A DNA stretch of 42,928 nucleotides from a virus, in IMG/VR virus record IMGVR_UViG_3300049855_000015, positions 1 to 42,928 of that record, one strand, 5' to 3'. Both the position numbers and the translations under genes were made by a program. How positions within the stretch are numbered: position 1 is the stretch's first letter; each line of letters begins with the position of its first letter. This document shows positions 30,221 through 37,257 of this stretch, one piece after another. The notes under the pieces are model-generated. The model ran no database searches. It was not told where the DNA came from and saw only the letters and a list, made by a program, of their open reading frames with translations.

Positions 30221-32412
30221 TAGAAAATAACCGTCTGCATCCCAGGCATTACTCTGGCATTTAGCGCATTTCCATAGGTCCCTGAGGCAGACTGCATGAA
30301 GAAACCATGTGTTCCACCAAGTGTATAGAACGAAGAGTATGAGTTTACAGATGAAAAGAGAAGGGCTCCAGCTCGTCTAACAACAAGGTCATACTTACCC
30401 CAAGCGCTGTGCATATAAATCACATCGTTGGCTTGGACAGATCCGATAACAACACCTTCGCCATGATCAGCTCCAGACCAGGCAACTTGACCTGACGCAT
30501 TAATTGTGATACAAGGGATTGGCGCGCCGTATTGTTGTCCAAGACCAAACTTAAGTACCGCGGAGCCAGTTGGAAGTTTAGTTAACGTCCAAATATAAGA
30601 CCCGCCCTTAACGAAGCCATTTGACTCGTAAGTGTTGCCAAACTGATTGTAAACTTTACCCCCATTACCGCCGATTTCGATTTCACCCCCAACACCAGTA
30701 GACCAAACAGTTGAACCTACTTCGGTAAAACGCCCTGACGCGACCGCCGTTAGCTGTGTCCCAGCGGCACCAGTATTGGGAGACGCTTCACAAGCCCCAA
30801 CGCCATTGTGAAACTTCCATAAACTAAGACCTCCGGCCGCGCTTAGTGCTGGTTCCCCCCAACCAACACTCGTGCCCCAAGCAGGGACAGCTGGCCAAGC
30901 CCCGGCCGCTTTGGGTCCAAACACCCACCCGGTGTCGGCGCAACGAGCAAAGTCCCCATCCGCGCCAAGAGAGTTTGATGGGACACCGCCATACGACCCA
31001 ATAGTTGCACCAGAATCATATGTGTGGAATGTCGTACCAGCACTACCACCGGAAGCGGGCGTGGCCCATGTTCCGTCAGCACGGAGAAATGTAGTAGACC
31101 CTCCGGGAGGCACTACCACACCACGAGTAGACGCCGCAGCTGTAGGGAGCAATGCCGCAACCTGAGTCCCAGTAAGGTCTTCTACGTTACCAGTGCCTGC
31201 GGTAGAACGACCCTTTACTGTAGCTGTTGCCACTTGTGCAAGATCCGAATTGACTACGGCATTGGCATCGATTGACCAAACAGTACCGCCACCAGAGACA
31301 GTAATATCACCCTTGTCTCCGTCAGTGACTCCACCGCCGCCGGGAGGAGCAGCCCAGGTACCGTCTGCGCGGAGGAAGTTAGTAGTACCGCCACCGGATG
31401 CGGGCGCCAATCCCTTAAGCGCCGCTGTGAACGTGTCAAGAAGCGTCGTTGCCTGCGTACCGGTAAGGTCTTCAACGTTGCCGGTTGCTGCGGTAACTCG
31501 ACCATGAAAGCGAGCAGTAGCAATCTGAGCCAGCTTGGCGTTAGACACAGTGTTGTTGTCAATTGTCCAGACCGTACCGGAGCCCGAGACGGTAATATCG
31601 CCCTTGTCGCCATCTGAGATACCGGCACCCCCCGGCGGATTAGCCCAGGTACCGTCTGCGCGGAGGAAGTTAGTTGTGCCACCCCCAGACGCAGGGGCAA
31701 GACCCTTAAGTGATGCATTGAAAGTGTCAAGAAGTGTTGTCGCCTGAGCTCCTGTAAGCTCTTCCTGAACACCCGAGGCGGCGGTAACACGACCCATGAT
31801 ACGAGCCGTGTTGACATTGGCCTGCTTGGCGAGAGTAACCGCACCATTATCAATGGTCCATACGGCCCCAGATCCCGAGACAGTAATATCACCCTTGTCG
31901 CCGTCTGAGATACCGGCTCCGCCGGGAGGAGCAGCCCAGGTACCGTCTGCGCGGAGGAAGTTAGTAGTACCGCCACCGGATGCGGGAGCAAGGCCCTTCA
32001 GTGATGTAGTGAAAATATCGAGAAGGGTTGTGGCCTGGGTACCAGTAAGGTCTTCCACGTTGCCAGTTGCTGCGGTAACGCGTCCTCGAATGCGGGCAGT
32101 AGCAATCTGGGCTAGCTTGGCGTTGGAGATGGAGTTGTTGTCGACGGTCCATACTGTTCCAGATGCTGAGACAGTAATATCGCCCTTGTCGCCGTCTGAG
32201 ATACCGGCTCCGCCGGGAGGAGCAGCCCAAGTACCGTCTGCGCGGAGGAAGTTAGTTGTGCCGCCTGCGCCAGCTGTGGGAACGTGAATGGCGTTGTTGT
32301 CGAGGTGGTCGTGGGCCTGGTCGATGCCCGTTTCCATCTTGTTAAGGTTCGCTGCGCTAAGCGGCGTTGCCGTAGATGGTGAATTGGCCCAAGTTGTTGG
32401 CGTATAAGCCAT
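30220..32412 (-). CDS. Repeat-rich tail fibre or receptor-binding protein
   Basis: 730 residues. The N terminus (TTWANSPSTATPLSAANLNKMETGIDQAHDHLDN) is of the kind seen at the base of phage fibres. Residues 51-438 are four tandem 97-residue units, each opening TNFLRADGTWAxPP, followed by DGDKGDITVSGSG and LTGTQATTLL, a collar found in many fibres; a partial fifth opens at 439. The last 230 residues (YDSGATIGSYGGVPS to RVMPGMQTVIF) form a distinct beta-rich head likely to bind the receptor. The ATG follows AAAGGAGTTTCGAA. Its place between tail tube genes and tape measure is unusual. Confidence 0.82.
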   Translation of the reverse strand: MAYTPTTWANSPSTATPLSAANLNKMETGIDQAHDHLDNNAIHVPTAGAGGTTNFLRADGTWAAPPGGAGISDGDKGDITVSASGTVWTVDNNSISNAKLAQIATARIRGRVTAATGNVEDLTGTQATTLLDIFTTSLKGLAPASGGGTTNFLRADGTWAAPPGGAGISDGDKGDITVSGSGAVWTIDNGAVTLAKQANVNTARIMGRVTAASGVQEELTGAQATTLLDTFNASLKGLAPASGGGTTNFLRADGTWANPPGGAGISDGDKGDITVSGSGTVWTIDNNTVSNAKLAQIATARFHGRVTAATGNVEDLTGTQATTLLDTFTAALKGLAPASGGGTTNFLRADGTWAAPPGGGGVTDGDKGDITVSGGGTVWSIDANAVVNSDLAQVATATVKGRSTAGTGNVEDLTGTQVAALLPTAAASTRGVVVPPGGSTTFLRADGTWATPASGGSAGTTFHTYDSGATIGSYGGVPSNSLGADGDFARCADTGWVFGPKAAGAWPAVPAWGTSVGWGEPALSAAGGLSLWKFHNGVGACEASPNTGAAGTQLTAVASGRFTEVGSTVWSTGVGGEIEIGGNGGKVYNQFGNTYESNGFVKGGSYIWTLTKLPTGSAVLKFGLGQQYGAPIPCITINASGQVAWSGADHGEGVVIGSVQANDVIYMHSAWGKYDLVVRRAGALLFSSVNSYSSFYTLGGTHGFFMQSASGTYGNALNARVMPGMQTVIF
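31099..32262 (-). repeat. Four tandem 291-bp repeats in the fibre gene
   Basis: The string GTACCGTCTGCGC recurs with exact 291-bp spacing (near 31358, 31649, 31940 and 32231). The unit boundaries in protein are 51-147, 148-244, 245-341 and 342-438. Units 1-3 are very close; unit 4 is diverged. Such repeats can gain or lose units by recombination, changing fibre length. Confidence 0.9.
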
Positions 32413-32427
32413 TTCGAAACTCCTTTC

Positions 32428-33141
32428 TTAGATCGTATCGGGATATACAGTTGTAGACGGGTAGCGATTTGTCGCGGGAAGCGGAAGCACAACATCTGCT
32501 CCGGCATCCATTAGAGTAAGAACCTCTAGTGCGGAGGGCATACGAGGTCCGCTTGACGCTACGTCATACAAAACTTCCTCGATGTAATTCAATGCACTCA
32601 AAGGCGCCTTAGTTGAATCAATGACAATATGAGAGACTGGTCGGGTGTTGGCCACTGACTTATCGGGGATACAACTATATGACCACCCGAACAAGTCTGG
32701 CTCTGCTGAGGAATCAATCGTATTAGACTCAACTGCATCAGGAACCAAACTAACATTGTAAAGCAGATGGATCTTATACCCCTTGTCGAGTCCTTCTAGA
32801 TCGTTTCCAATCTTAGTCCTGTATGACAAGTTGAAGTTAAACTCTGAGGGTTGGTCGTCAAAGAACACGCCCAGATTCTTGTCTTGGTATCCTAGGAAGG
32901 GCAGAAGAATGTCTGGGTAAGTGTATGCAGTAATGCTTCCACTATGTCCACCATATACTGTCTGGTGTCCGTACACTTGACCGTCAAGGAACAACTGTTC
33001 TCTAGATCGAATGAACGGGTCTCTTGTAACCGAAACTAATCCATTCCAGGCGGCGTAATTCCCATCTGCATAGACAACACCCTTGTCGATGCCATCTTCG
33101 TAAAGCTTTGCTCCGGGTTCATTCCACAAGACTGCGGGCAT
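32428..33141 (-). CDS. Tail tube paralogue B (237 aa)
   Basis: 237 residues. It shares with the protein at 33716-34621 a common plan: MPaVLW(N/D)..G..(L/F)YE.G(I/V)D(K/R)GV(V/L)Y at the start, AWNGL.(S/A)V, I.AYTYP, LSYR(T/S)(K/R)IGND, DKGYK(I/L)HL(L/I)YN and (V/E)IDSTK. The decoration domain at the C terminus of the other copy is absent; instead it ends with PATNRYPSTTVYPDTI. The ATG follows AAAGGAGGATCTT. It may be a minor tube, tail cap or fibre-anchor ring, as it directly precedes the fibre gene. Confidence 0.72.
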   Translation of the reverse strand: MPAVLWNEPGAKLYEDGIDKGVVYADGNYAAWNGLVSVTRDPFIRSREQLFLDGQVYGHQTVYGGHSGSITAYTYPDILLPFLGYQDKNLGVFFDDQPSEFNFNLSYRTKIGNDLEGLDKGYKIHLLYNVSLVPDAVESNTIDSSAEPDLFGWSYSCIPDKSVANTRPVSHIVIDSTKAPLSALNYIEEVLYDVASSGPRMPSALEVLTLMDAGADVVLPLPATNRYPSTTVYPDTI

Positions 33142-33154
33142 AAGATCCTCCTTT

Positions 33155-33694
33155 CTATCCGCTAGTTCCCAATGCTTGACGTCGTTGCTCGTTTAGAGCA
33201 TGCTGCTGAGAAAGGGTATCGGAACGACTCATCCTCTTCTGCTTGGAATTCTTGATTCCGTAGATGCGAATCAAGTTAAACAACCGGTTCAAGTTCCAGT
33301 ATTGGGCCTCGAATGGAATGTTAGATTGCACCATCCAGTAGTAGATGATCTCCGAAGTAATGATCTCTCTAGACGGTGCTCCGCGACTTTCAGAGAAAAC
33401 CGTTGCGGAGTTTTTGGCGTCTAGATAATTGTTAATCTGAGTCAGATTCTCTTCGGTCAGACGACCAAATACCTCTTCGTCAGATAACGCATGAGTACAC
33501 ATGCATTTAACATAACTATAGAGTTGTTCTGGTGTGCGTTCTCCCTTTGCAAGGAAAGGCACTTCCCAAATCGACTCCCATTTTGACAGGGAGACCAGAG
33601 AATGCTCTAGATGAAGCACAACGTCGCCCTTTGTGAAGAACTCTCCGGTTGATTCGTCGTAGAATTCTTGTCCTGGGACAGTTATAGTAAGCAT
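33155..33694 (-). CDS. Tail assembly chaperone-like protein (179 aa)
   Basis: 179 residues. The sequence MLTITVPGQEFYDESTGEFF, LEHSLVSLSKWESIWEVPFL, ITSEIIYYWMVQSNIPFEAQ, and a C-terminal basic tail match a family encoded after the tail tube in many phages of Gram-positive hosts, whose place suggests tail assembly chaperones. It lies right after the first tail tube gene. I looked for a slippery heptamer giving a longer product and saw no convincing one. The ATG follows AAAGGAGGCCAGAGA. Confidence 0.68.
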   Translation of the reverse strand: MLTITVPGQEFYDESTGEFFTKGDVVLHLEHSLVSLSKWESIWEVPFLAKGERTPEQLYSYVKCMCTHALSDEEVFGRLTEENLTQINNYLDAKNSATVFSESRGAPSREIITSEIIYYWMVQSNIPFEAQYWNLNRLFNLIRIYGIKNSKQKRMSRSDTLSQQHALNEQRRQALGTSG

Positions 33695-33715
33695 TCTCTG
33701 GCCTCCTTTTTGTCA

Positions 33716-34621
33716 TTACGGTCGAGTGAACGACCAGTCGCTGTCCGACTTCGGGTCCAGCACGTAACCGGCGTCCGGAACCGCGGTGACAACCACCGTA
33801 GTACCAGTACCGATCGCGGTCTGCGCGCCCGGGTTGCGGAGCACGCCGTCGATGTACCACTTGATGCCGGTGACCGTCGGCAGAGTGATGACACCGGTGC
33901 CCGAGACGAAGGTCGGGGCGTTGGCGTTGGTGAGAAGGACAACCGTAGCCGCTCCACCAGAGAAGAGTGCAGCGACAGCCTGCGGGGTCGGGAGGGACGC
34001 GGTGGTGCCCGCCGTTCCGTACAGGAGGTTCTCCAGGTTGGTCAAAGCCGCGCCAGCGACCTTGGTCGAGTCGATCTCGATGTACGAGGTCGGCGCGAAC
34101 TTGACGGAGTTGATAGTACCAACATCGACCTTGGTGGTCATGACTTCCCAGCTAAACGTGATAGCCTCGGGCGAGTCGTTGATCGTGCCGAAAGCACGCT
34201 CGGTCGGCGACGCGATACCGTTGTAAATGAGGTGCAGCTTGTAGCCCTTGTCCGTGCCATCGACATCGTTACCGATGCGCGAGCGGTAGGAAAGACCGAA
34301 GGGCTTGCGCAGCTGCTGACCGATCTGAACACCCGCGTAGGGCGAACGCGATCCGTCGCACTGAGCAAACTGCGTCGGGTAGGTGTAGGCCTCGATCGTT
34401 GCGGCAAACTCTTCCGCAGAGCGAAGGTCGACATAAACCTGGTTGTCTGCATACTGCTTGTTGCTCTCGGCACCCGAGGGCGACTCAGTAACAGCGGTCA
34501 GACCGTTCCAGGCGAAACCCGTGTCGTAAACCCCACTCGCGTTGGGGAGGTAGAGGACTCCGCGATCGACACCCGTCTCGTAGAAACGCTCGCCGAACTG
34601 GTCCCATTGCAGAACTGGCAT
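33716..34621 (-). CDS. Major tail tube protein A with C-terminal decoration domain
   Basis: 301 residues. Residues 1-225 carry the tube domain (GLSYRSRIGND, DKGYKLHLIYNG, ITFSWEVMTTKV, TSYIEIDSTK). Residues 232-301 form a separate Ig-like or BIG-like domain: PTFVSGTGVITLP, then GAQTAIGTGTTVVVTAVP and a WSF end. A domain of the same pattern ends the capsid protein of this phage. The ATG follows AAAGGTAAAACA. Codon choice here is GC-richer than in neighbouring genes, as expected of an abundant virion protein. Confidence 0.85.
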   Translation of the reverse strand: MPVLQWDQFGERFYETGVDRGVLYLPNASGVYDTGFAWNGLTAVTESPSGAESNKQYADNQVYVDLRSAEEFAATIEAYTYPTQFAQCDGSRSPYAGVQIGQQLRKPFGLSYRSRIGNDVDGTDKGYKLHLIYNGIASPTERAFGTINDSPEAITFSWEVMTTKVDVGTINSVKFAPTSYIEIDSTKVAGAALTNLENLLYGTAGTTASLPTPQAVAALFSGGAATVVLLTNANAPTFVSGTGVITLPTVTGIKWYIDGVLRNPGAQTAIGTGTTVVVTAVPDAGYVLDPKSDSDWSFTRP

Positions 34622-34633
34622 TGTTTTACCTTT

Positions 34634-34936
34634 CTAGAAGTAAAGCGTAAAAACGTCATGATTCAGATTGTCAGCTGCGAAGCGTCTATCATAGCTACAC
34701 AAAGGCAAATCCAAAACAGACTCTGGGATGGAACTATCCGGATCACGGTCAATAACCGTCACCGTGTAACGAGTTGTATTCCGATACTTATCGTTACCTG
34801 CGTGAAGAGTTAGCACATCTGACTTGTTGTAGACGATGCACGGATACTCCATACGCAATCCATTAGGCGGTTGGTAATATACTTTGGGAGTTATGTCTGT
34901 CAGTTGAGCGTGAAGCTCAAGACGGGGTCGGCCCAT
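34634..34936 (-). CDS. Neck or tail terminator protein (100 aa)
   Basis: 100 residues from ATG 34936, 8 nt after AGGGGG; a GTG three codons earlier (34945) is possible. The protein (MGRPRLELHAQLTDITPKVYYQPPNGLRMEYPCIVYN...) has the pattern YPCIVYxxSDxxxxxAxNxxYxxxxRYTVTVIDRDPDSxIPExVLxLP, which I recognise from small tail terminator-like proteins encoded between neck and tail tube genes. It overlaps the upstream gene by 20 nt. Confidence 0.72.
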   Translation of the reverse strand: MGRPRLELHAQLTDITPKVYYQPPNGLRMEYPCIVYNKSDVLTLHAGNDKYRNTTRYTVTVIDRDPDSSIPESVLDLPLCSYDRRFAADNLNHDVFTLYF

Positions 34937-35249
34937 TGTATACACCCCCTAGTCTCAAAATTAGACGAGGACTCTGAACCTCAATCTCTTGAACGGTCCA
35001 TCGTGAACCCATCCACTTAATATACCTAATGGCATGAAAATTCTCATAGGCATAAGCATCAGCAACTACGCTGATTGAGTTGCTTACGGAAATATCATTG
35101 TTAAGCCGTTCGCCCTCCGAACTCTGGACTGTGTTTCGGACAACATCACCAAAATATGTTCTTTCAGTAATGGTATCAACCCACACACCAGAGTTCGGAG
35201 GGTTCTCGGTAGATACACCGTAACCAATCTCACCATGGTATCTAGCCAT
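34917..35249 (-). CDS. Head closure/neck protein (110 aa)
   Basis: 110 residues beginning MARYHGEIGYGVSTENPPNS and then WVDTITERTYFGDVV and IKWMGSRWTVQEIEVQSPRLILRLGG. I know this as a conserved protein between capsid and tail genes in siphoviruses, probably a head-completion or stopper protein. The ATG follows GTAGGTCTCACTA. It overlaps the next gene by 20 nt. Confidence 0.72.
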   Translation of the reverse strand: MARYHGEIGYGVSTENPPNSGVWVDTITERTYFGDVVRNTVQSSEGERLNNDISVSNSISVVADAYAYENFHAIRYIKWMGSRWTVQEIEVQSPRLILRLGGVYNGPTPS

Positions 35250-35266
35250 TAGTGAGACCTACCCTA

Positions 35267-36544
35267 TCAGGCGCGGTTAAAGAGCCAGGTGGACTTCTGG
35301 TTGTTGGCGATCGCGTAACCAGCGGCCGGAACAGCCTTCACGCGCAGGTAACCACCCGCGGGGATGGCGGTCTGCGGACCAGTGGCCAGCGTAGCACCAG
35401 TCTCGGCGTTGATGTAGGTGACGTTAGTCGTAGCAACGATTGTCACAACACCAGTGCCAGAGACATAGGTCGGGTCGTTAGGCGTAACAACACCAGAGGC
35501 GTTGGCACGAGCAACGGTAACCGCAGTCTTCCACTTGGTGAGCGTACCAGAGACACGGGTCTCGATCAGGTACTTGTACTGGTTGTAGTCGATGTCGAAG
35601 TCATCGAACATACCGATGTTACCACCCTTGTCGGCACCAAAGGTGTAGTCCGACATGTTGACCAGAACGGCCAGGATCGGTGCGTTGTTGAGGACACGAC
35701 CCTCAAGCACCGGAGTGGTAACAAAGTTGGAGACGCGCATGGCCGCAGCCAGCTCCGCCTCAGTCTTGTAGATACGCTGCCCGGTGGTGTCCTTGACGAG
35801 CAGGAGCTCGGTCAGGAAGTCCTCGGTGCAGAAGCACGTCGGGTTCGAACCACCCTTGTAGTTCTTGCGAAGCTTGACGAACTCATCCACAACGGCGTCA
35901 CCGGCAACGTTCGCGGCCAGCGTGACCTTGTGCGTGTAGAAGTCGTTGTCATAGGCGATCGGACGGATGTTGCTCTCGTTGATCTTGTCCGGGTCGTCAA
36001 CCTCACGACCGTCACCGACCAGCGCAGCACGCGCGAGCTCCTCGTCGAGCATGACGCGCATCTCAGCCTTGATCCACGCGACAACGTCGAGGTCCGTGAT
36101 GTCGATGATGTCATCGCGGTCGAGCTTCTGCTTCTTGTACAGCGTGAAGGGAGTGGTCGTTCGCTTCGTGATCGCGAAGAACTCTTCCTTCTTCATGTTA
36201 CCCTTGACGTAACCCTTGGCACGGGCCTCGTCCCAGGTGATGTCGGCCGACAGGCTCTTGATTCGCGAGAAGGGGGACTTGCTCGCGGCGTTAAGAACCT
36301 TCGGGACCCAATCCATCGGGCGGGAGACCCACTGGGGGGCGTTTCCGTCAACGGCCTTGGCGTCCGGGAACAGGATGTCGATGTTCTGGATGCCGTACTC
36401 CTGCGCGTGCTGGAGGAACGACTCCTTGAGCGAACCATACTTCTCAGCGCCGTCGACAATCGACTTCAGCTGGTCGTGCGTAAGACTCGGGCGAGGGGCC
36501 GGAGCACCGGAGCCGCCGTGCGTCTCAAAGACGTTGTGCGTCAT
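35267..36544 (-). CDS. Probable internal start giving the free major capsid protein (425 aa)
   Basis: An in-frame ATG at 36544 (residue 232 of the fusion) follows AGGAAGG with a 7-nt spacer, as good as the real gene starts nearby. The product, MTHNVFETHGGSGAPAPRPS..., would be the HK97-fold capsid protein without protease and scaffold. Nested in-frame products of this kind are known from lambda C/Nu3. Translation from both starts would give few fusion chains and many capsid subunits. Proposed from sequence; alternatively proteolysis near here produces the same subunit. Confidence 0.55.
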   Translation of the reverse strand: MTHNVFETHGGSGAPAPRPSLTHDQLKSIVDGAEKYGSLKESFLQHAQEYGIQNIDILFPDAKAVDGNAPQWVSRPMDWVPKVLNAASKSPFSRIKSLSADITWDEARAKGYVKGNMKKEEFFAITKRTTTPFTLYKKQKLDRDDIIDITDLDVVAWIKAEMRVMLDEELARAALVGDGREVDDPDKINESNIRPIAYDNDFYTHKVTLAANVAGDAVVDEFVKLRKNYKGGSNPTCFCTEDFLTELLLVKDTTGQRIYKTEAELAAAMRVSNFVTTPVLEGRVLNNAPILAVLVNMSDYTFGADKGGNIGMFDDFDIDYNQYKYLIETRVSGTLTKWKTAVTVARANASGVVTPNDPTYVSGTGVVTIVATTNVTYINAETGATLATGPQTAIPAGGYLRVKAVPAAGYAIANNQKSTWLFNRA

Positions 36545-37237
36545 TTCTGAACCTTCCTGGTGTTCGAGGGTACCCTCGCCATTGTTGGTTTCGTCTGCCT
36601 CGGTAGCAGACTGCTTCACTTCGCCGCCCTGCTCAACTGCGACGCCGACCATGTAGTGAAGGACATCCTTCTGCTTGTCGGTCATGCTGTCGTAAACATC
36701 GGCGACGGTCTCGTTGTCGTCCGCGTGCTCGACGACAGGCTCTGTGGTGGTTTCCACGGGTTCTGCCTTTCCGCCCGAGTGACTGAACTCAAGGCCGGTG
36801 TAGATGATTGCCTCGTCCTCGATCGTCTCAACCGAGCCATCGGAGTGTGCGACACGAACGTAGTCGATCAGCGCGCCCGGGTTGGCTCCTCGAAGAACGA
36901 GGGAGACCTCATTGATGATCCCGTGGAAGACCTGCTTCGATCGCTCCACGAGCCTATTAGCGTGAATAGACATAGCATTCACGTCGCCATGCTGAACAGC
37001 CAGCTTCATGTGCTGACCCTTAGGCGTTTCATTGAAATATGCATGACCATACACGCCATCGGCACGATGCTCAAGCTTCACGTGACCCAGAACATTCTCT
37101 GGCTCTCCGTGACCATGCTGCCACACGAGCGGAACAATCTCTCCGTTCATGTGTTGGAACGCATCCGGCATAATCGTTCGGCCGTCAGCGCACTTGAGTC
37201 CTGCCTTTGTAACGTAGCCAGAAAAATCTGCTTCCAT
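35267..37237 (-). CDS. Prohead protease - scaffold - major capsid protein fusion with decoration domain
   Basis: 656 residues in four parts. 1-125: HK97 prohead protease-like, with His in LVWQHGH (38-43), DGVYGHAYFNETPKG, Ser in NAMSIHAN (Ser90) and INEVSLVLRGANPGA. About 155-235: acidic, low-complexity scaffold-like region. About 250-575: HK97-type capsid protein (SSKS/FSRIKSLSADITWDEARAKG, KRTTTPFTLYKKQKLDRDDI, GSNPTCFCTEDFLTELLLVKD, TTPVLEGRVLNNAPILAV). 585-656: decoration domain resembling that of tail tube A. The ATG follows AAAGGAGAACTGTCAAA. It forms the capsid shell; the protease would free and mature the subunits. Confidence 0.88.
   Translation of the reverse strand: MEADFSGYVTKAGLKCADGRTIMPDAFQHMNGEIVPLVWQHGHGEPENVLGHVKLEHRADGVYGHAYFNETPKGQHMKLAVQHGDVNAMSIHANRLVERSKQVFHGIINEVSLVLRGANPGALIDYVRVAHSDGSVETIEDEAIIYTGLEFSHSGGKAEPVETTTEPVVEHADDNETVADVYDSMTDKQKDVLHYMVGVAVEQGGEVKQSATEADETNNGEGTLEHQEGSEMTHNVFETHGGSGAPAPRPSLTHDQLKSIVDGAEKYGSLKESFLQHAQEYGIQNIDILFPDAKAVDGNAPQWVSRPMDWVPKVLNAASKSPFSRIKSLSADITWDEARAKGYVKGNMKKEEFFAITKRTTTPFTLYKKQKLDRDDIIDITDLDVVAWIKAEMRVMLDEELARAALVGDGREVDDPDKINESNIRPIAYDNDFYTHKVTLAANVAGDAVVDEFVKLRKNYKGGSNPTCFCTEDFLTELLLVKDTTGQRIYKTEAELAAAMRVSNFVTTPVLEGRVLNNAPILAVLVNMSDYTFGADKGGNIGMFDDFDIDYNQYKYLIETRVSGTLTKWKTAVTVARANASGVVTPNDPTYVSGTGVVTIVATTNVTYINAETGATLATGPQTAIPAGGYLRVKAVPAAGYAIANNQKSTWLFNRA
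36542..36558 (-). promoter_or_regulatory. Internal ribosome binding site in the capsid fusion gene
   Basis: On the minus strand AGGAAGG (36558-36552), a 7-nt spacer TTCAGAA and ATG (36544-36542), in frame with the capsid domain. It lies exactly at the junction of scaffold-like and capsid segments, where an independent start would make sense. Confidence 0.6.
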
Positions 37238-37257
37238 TTTGACAGTTCTCCTTTCCT

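Noticed and set aside
31254-31991. A 245-codon minus-strand frame inside the fibre gene
   Set aside because: A different frame of the same 291-bp repeats; arginine/leucine-rich and without a start signal. The repeats keep it open artificially.
31099-32262. CRISPR-like array, because of regular direct repeats
   Set aside because: The 291-bp units are wholly coding, in register with codons, and have no unique spacers.
33155-33694. A programmed frameshift extending the tail chaperone
   Set aside because: No slippery heptamer with a continuing frame was evident before the next gene, and the protein already ends with a plausible tail.
33668-34813. A 381-codon plus-strand frame opposite tail tube A
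   Set aside because: It runs across two real genes on the other strand, has no ribosome site, and its composition is typical of an antisense shadow.
35252-36550. A 432-codon open frame on the plus strand opposite the capsid gene
   Set aside because: It mirrors the codon pattern of the GC-rich capsid gene, has no ribosome site, is rich in Arg/Val/Asp as expected for antisense reading, and no plus-strand gene exists elsewhere.
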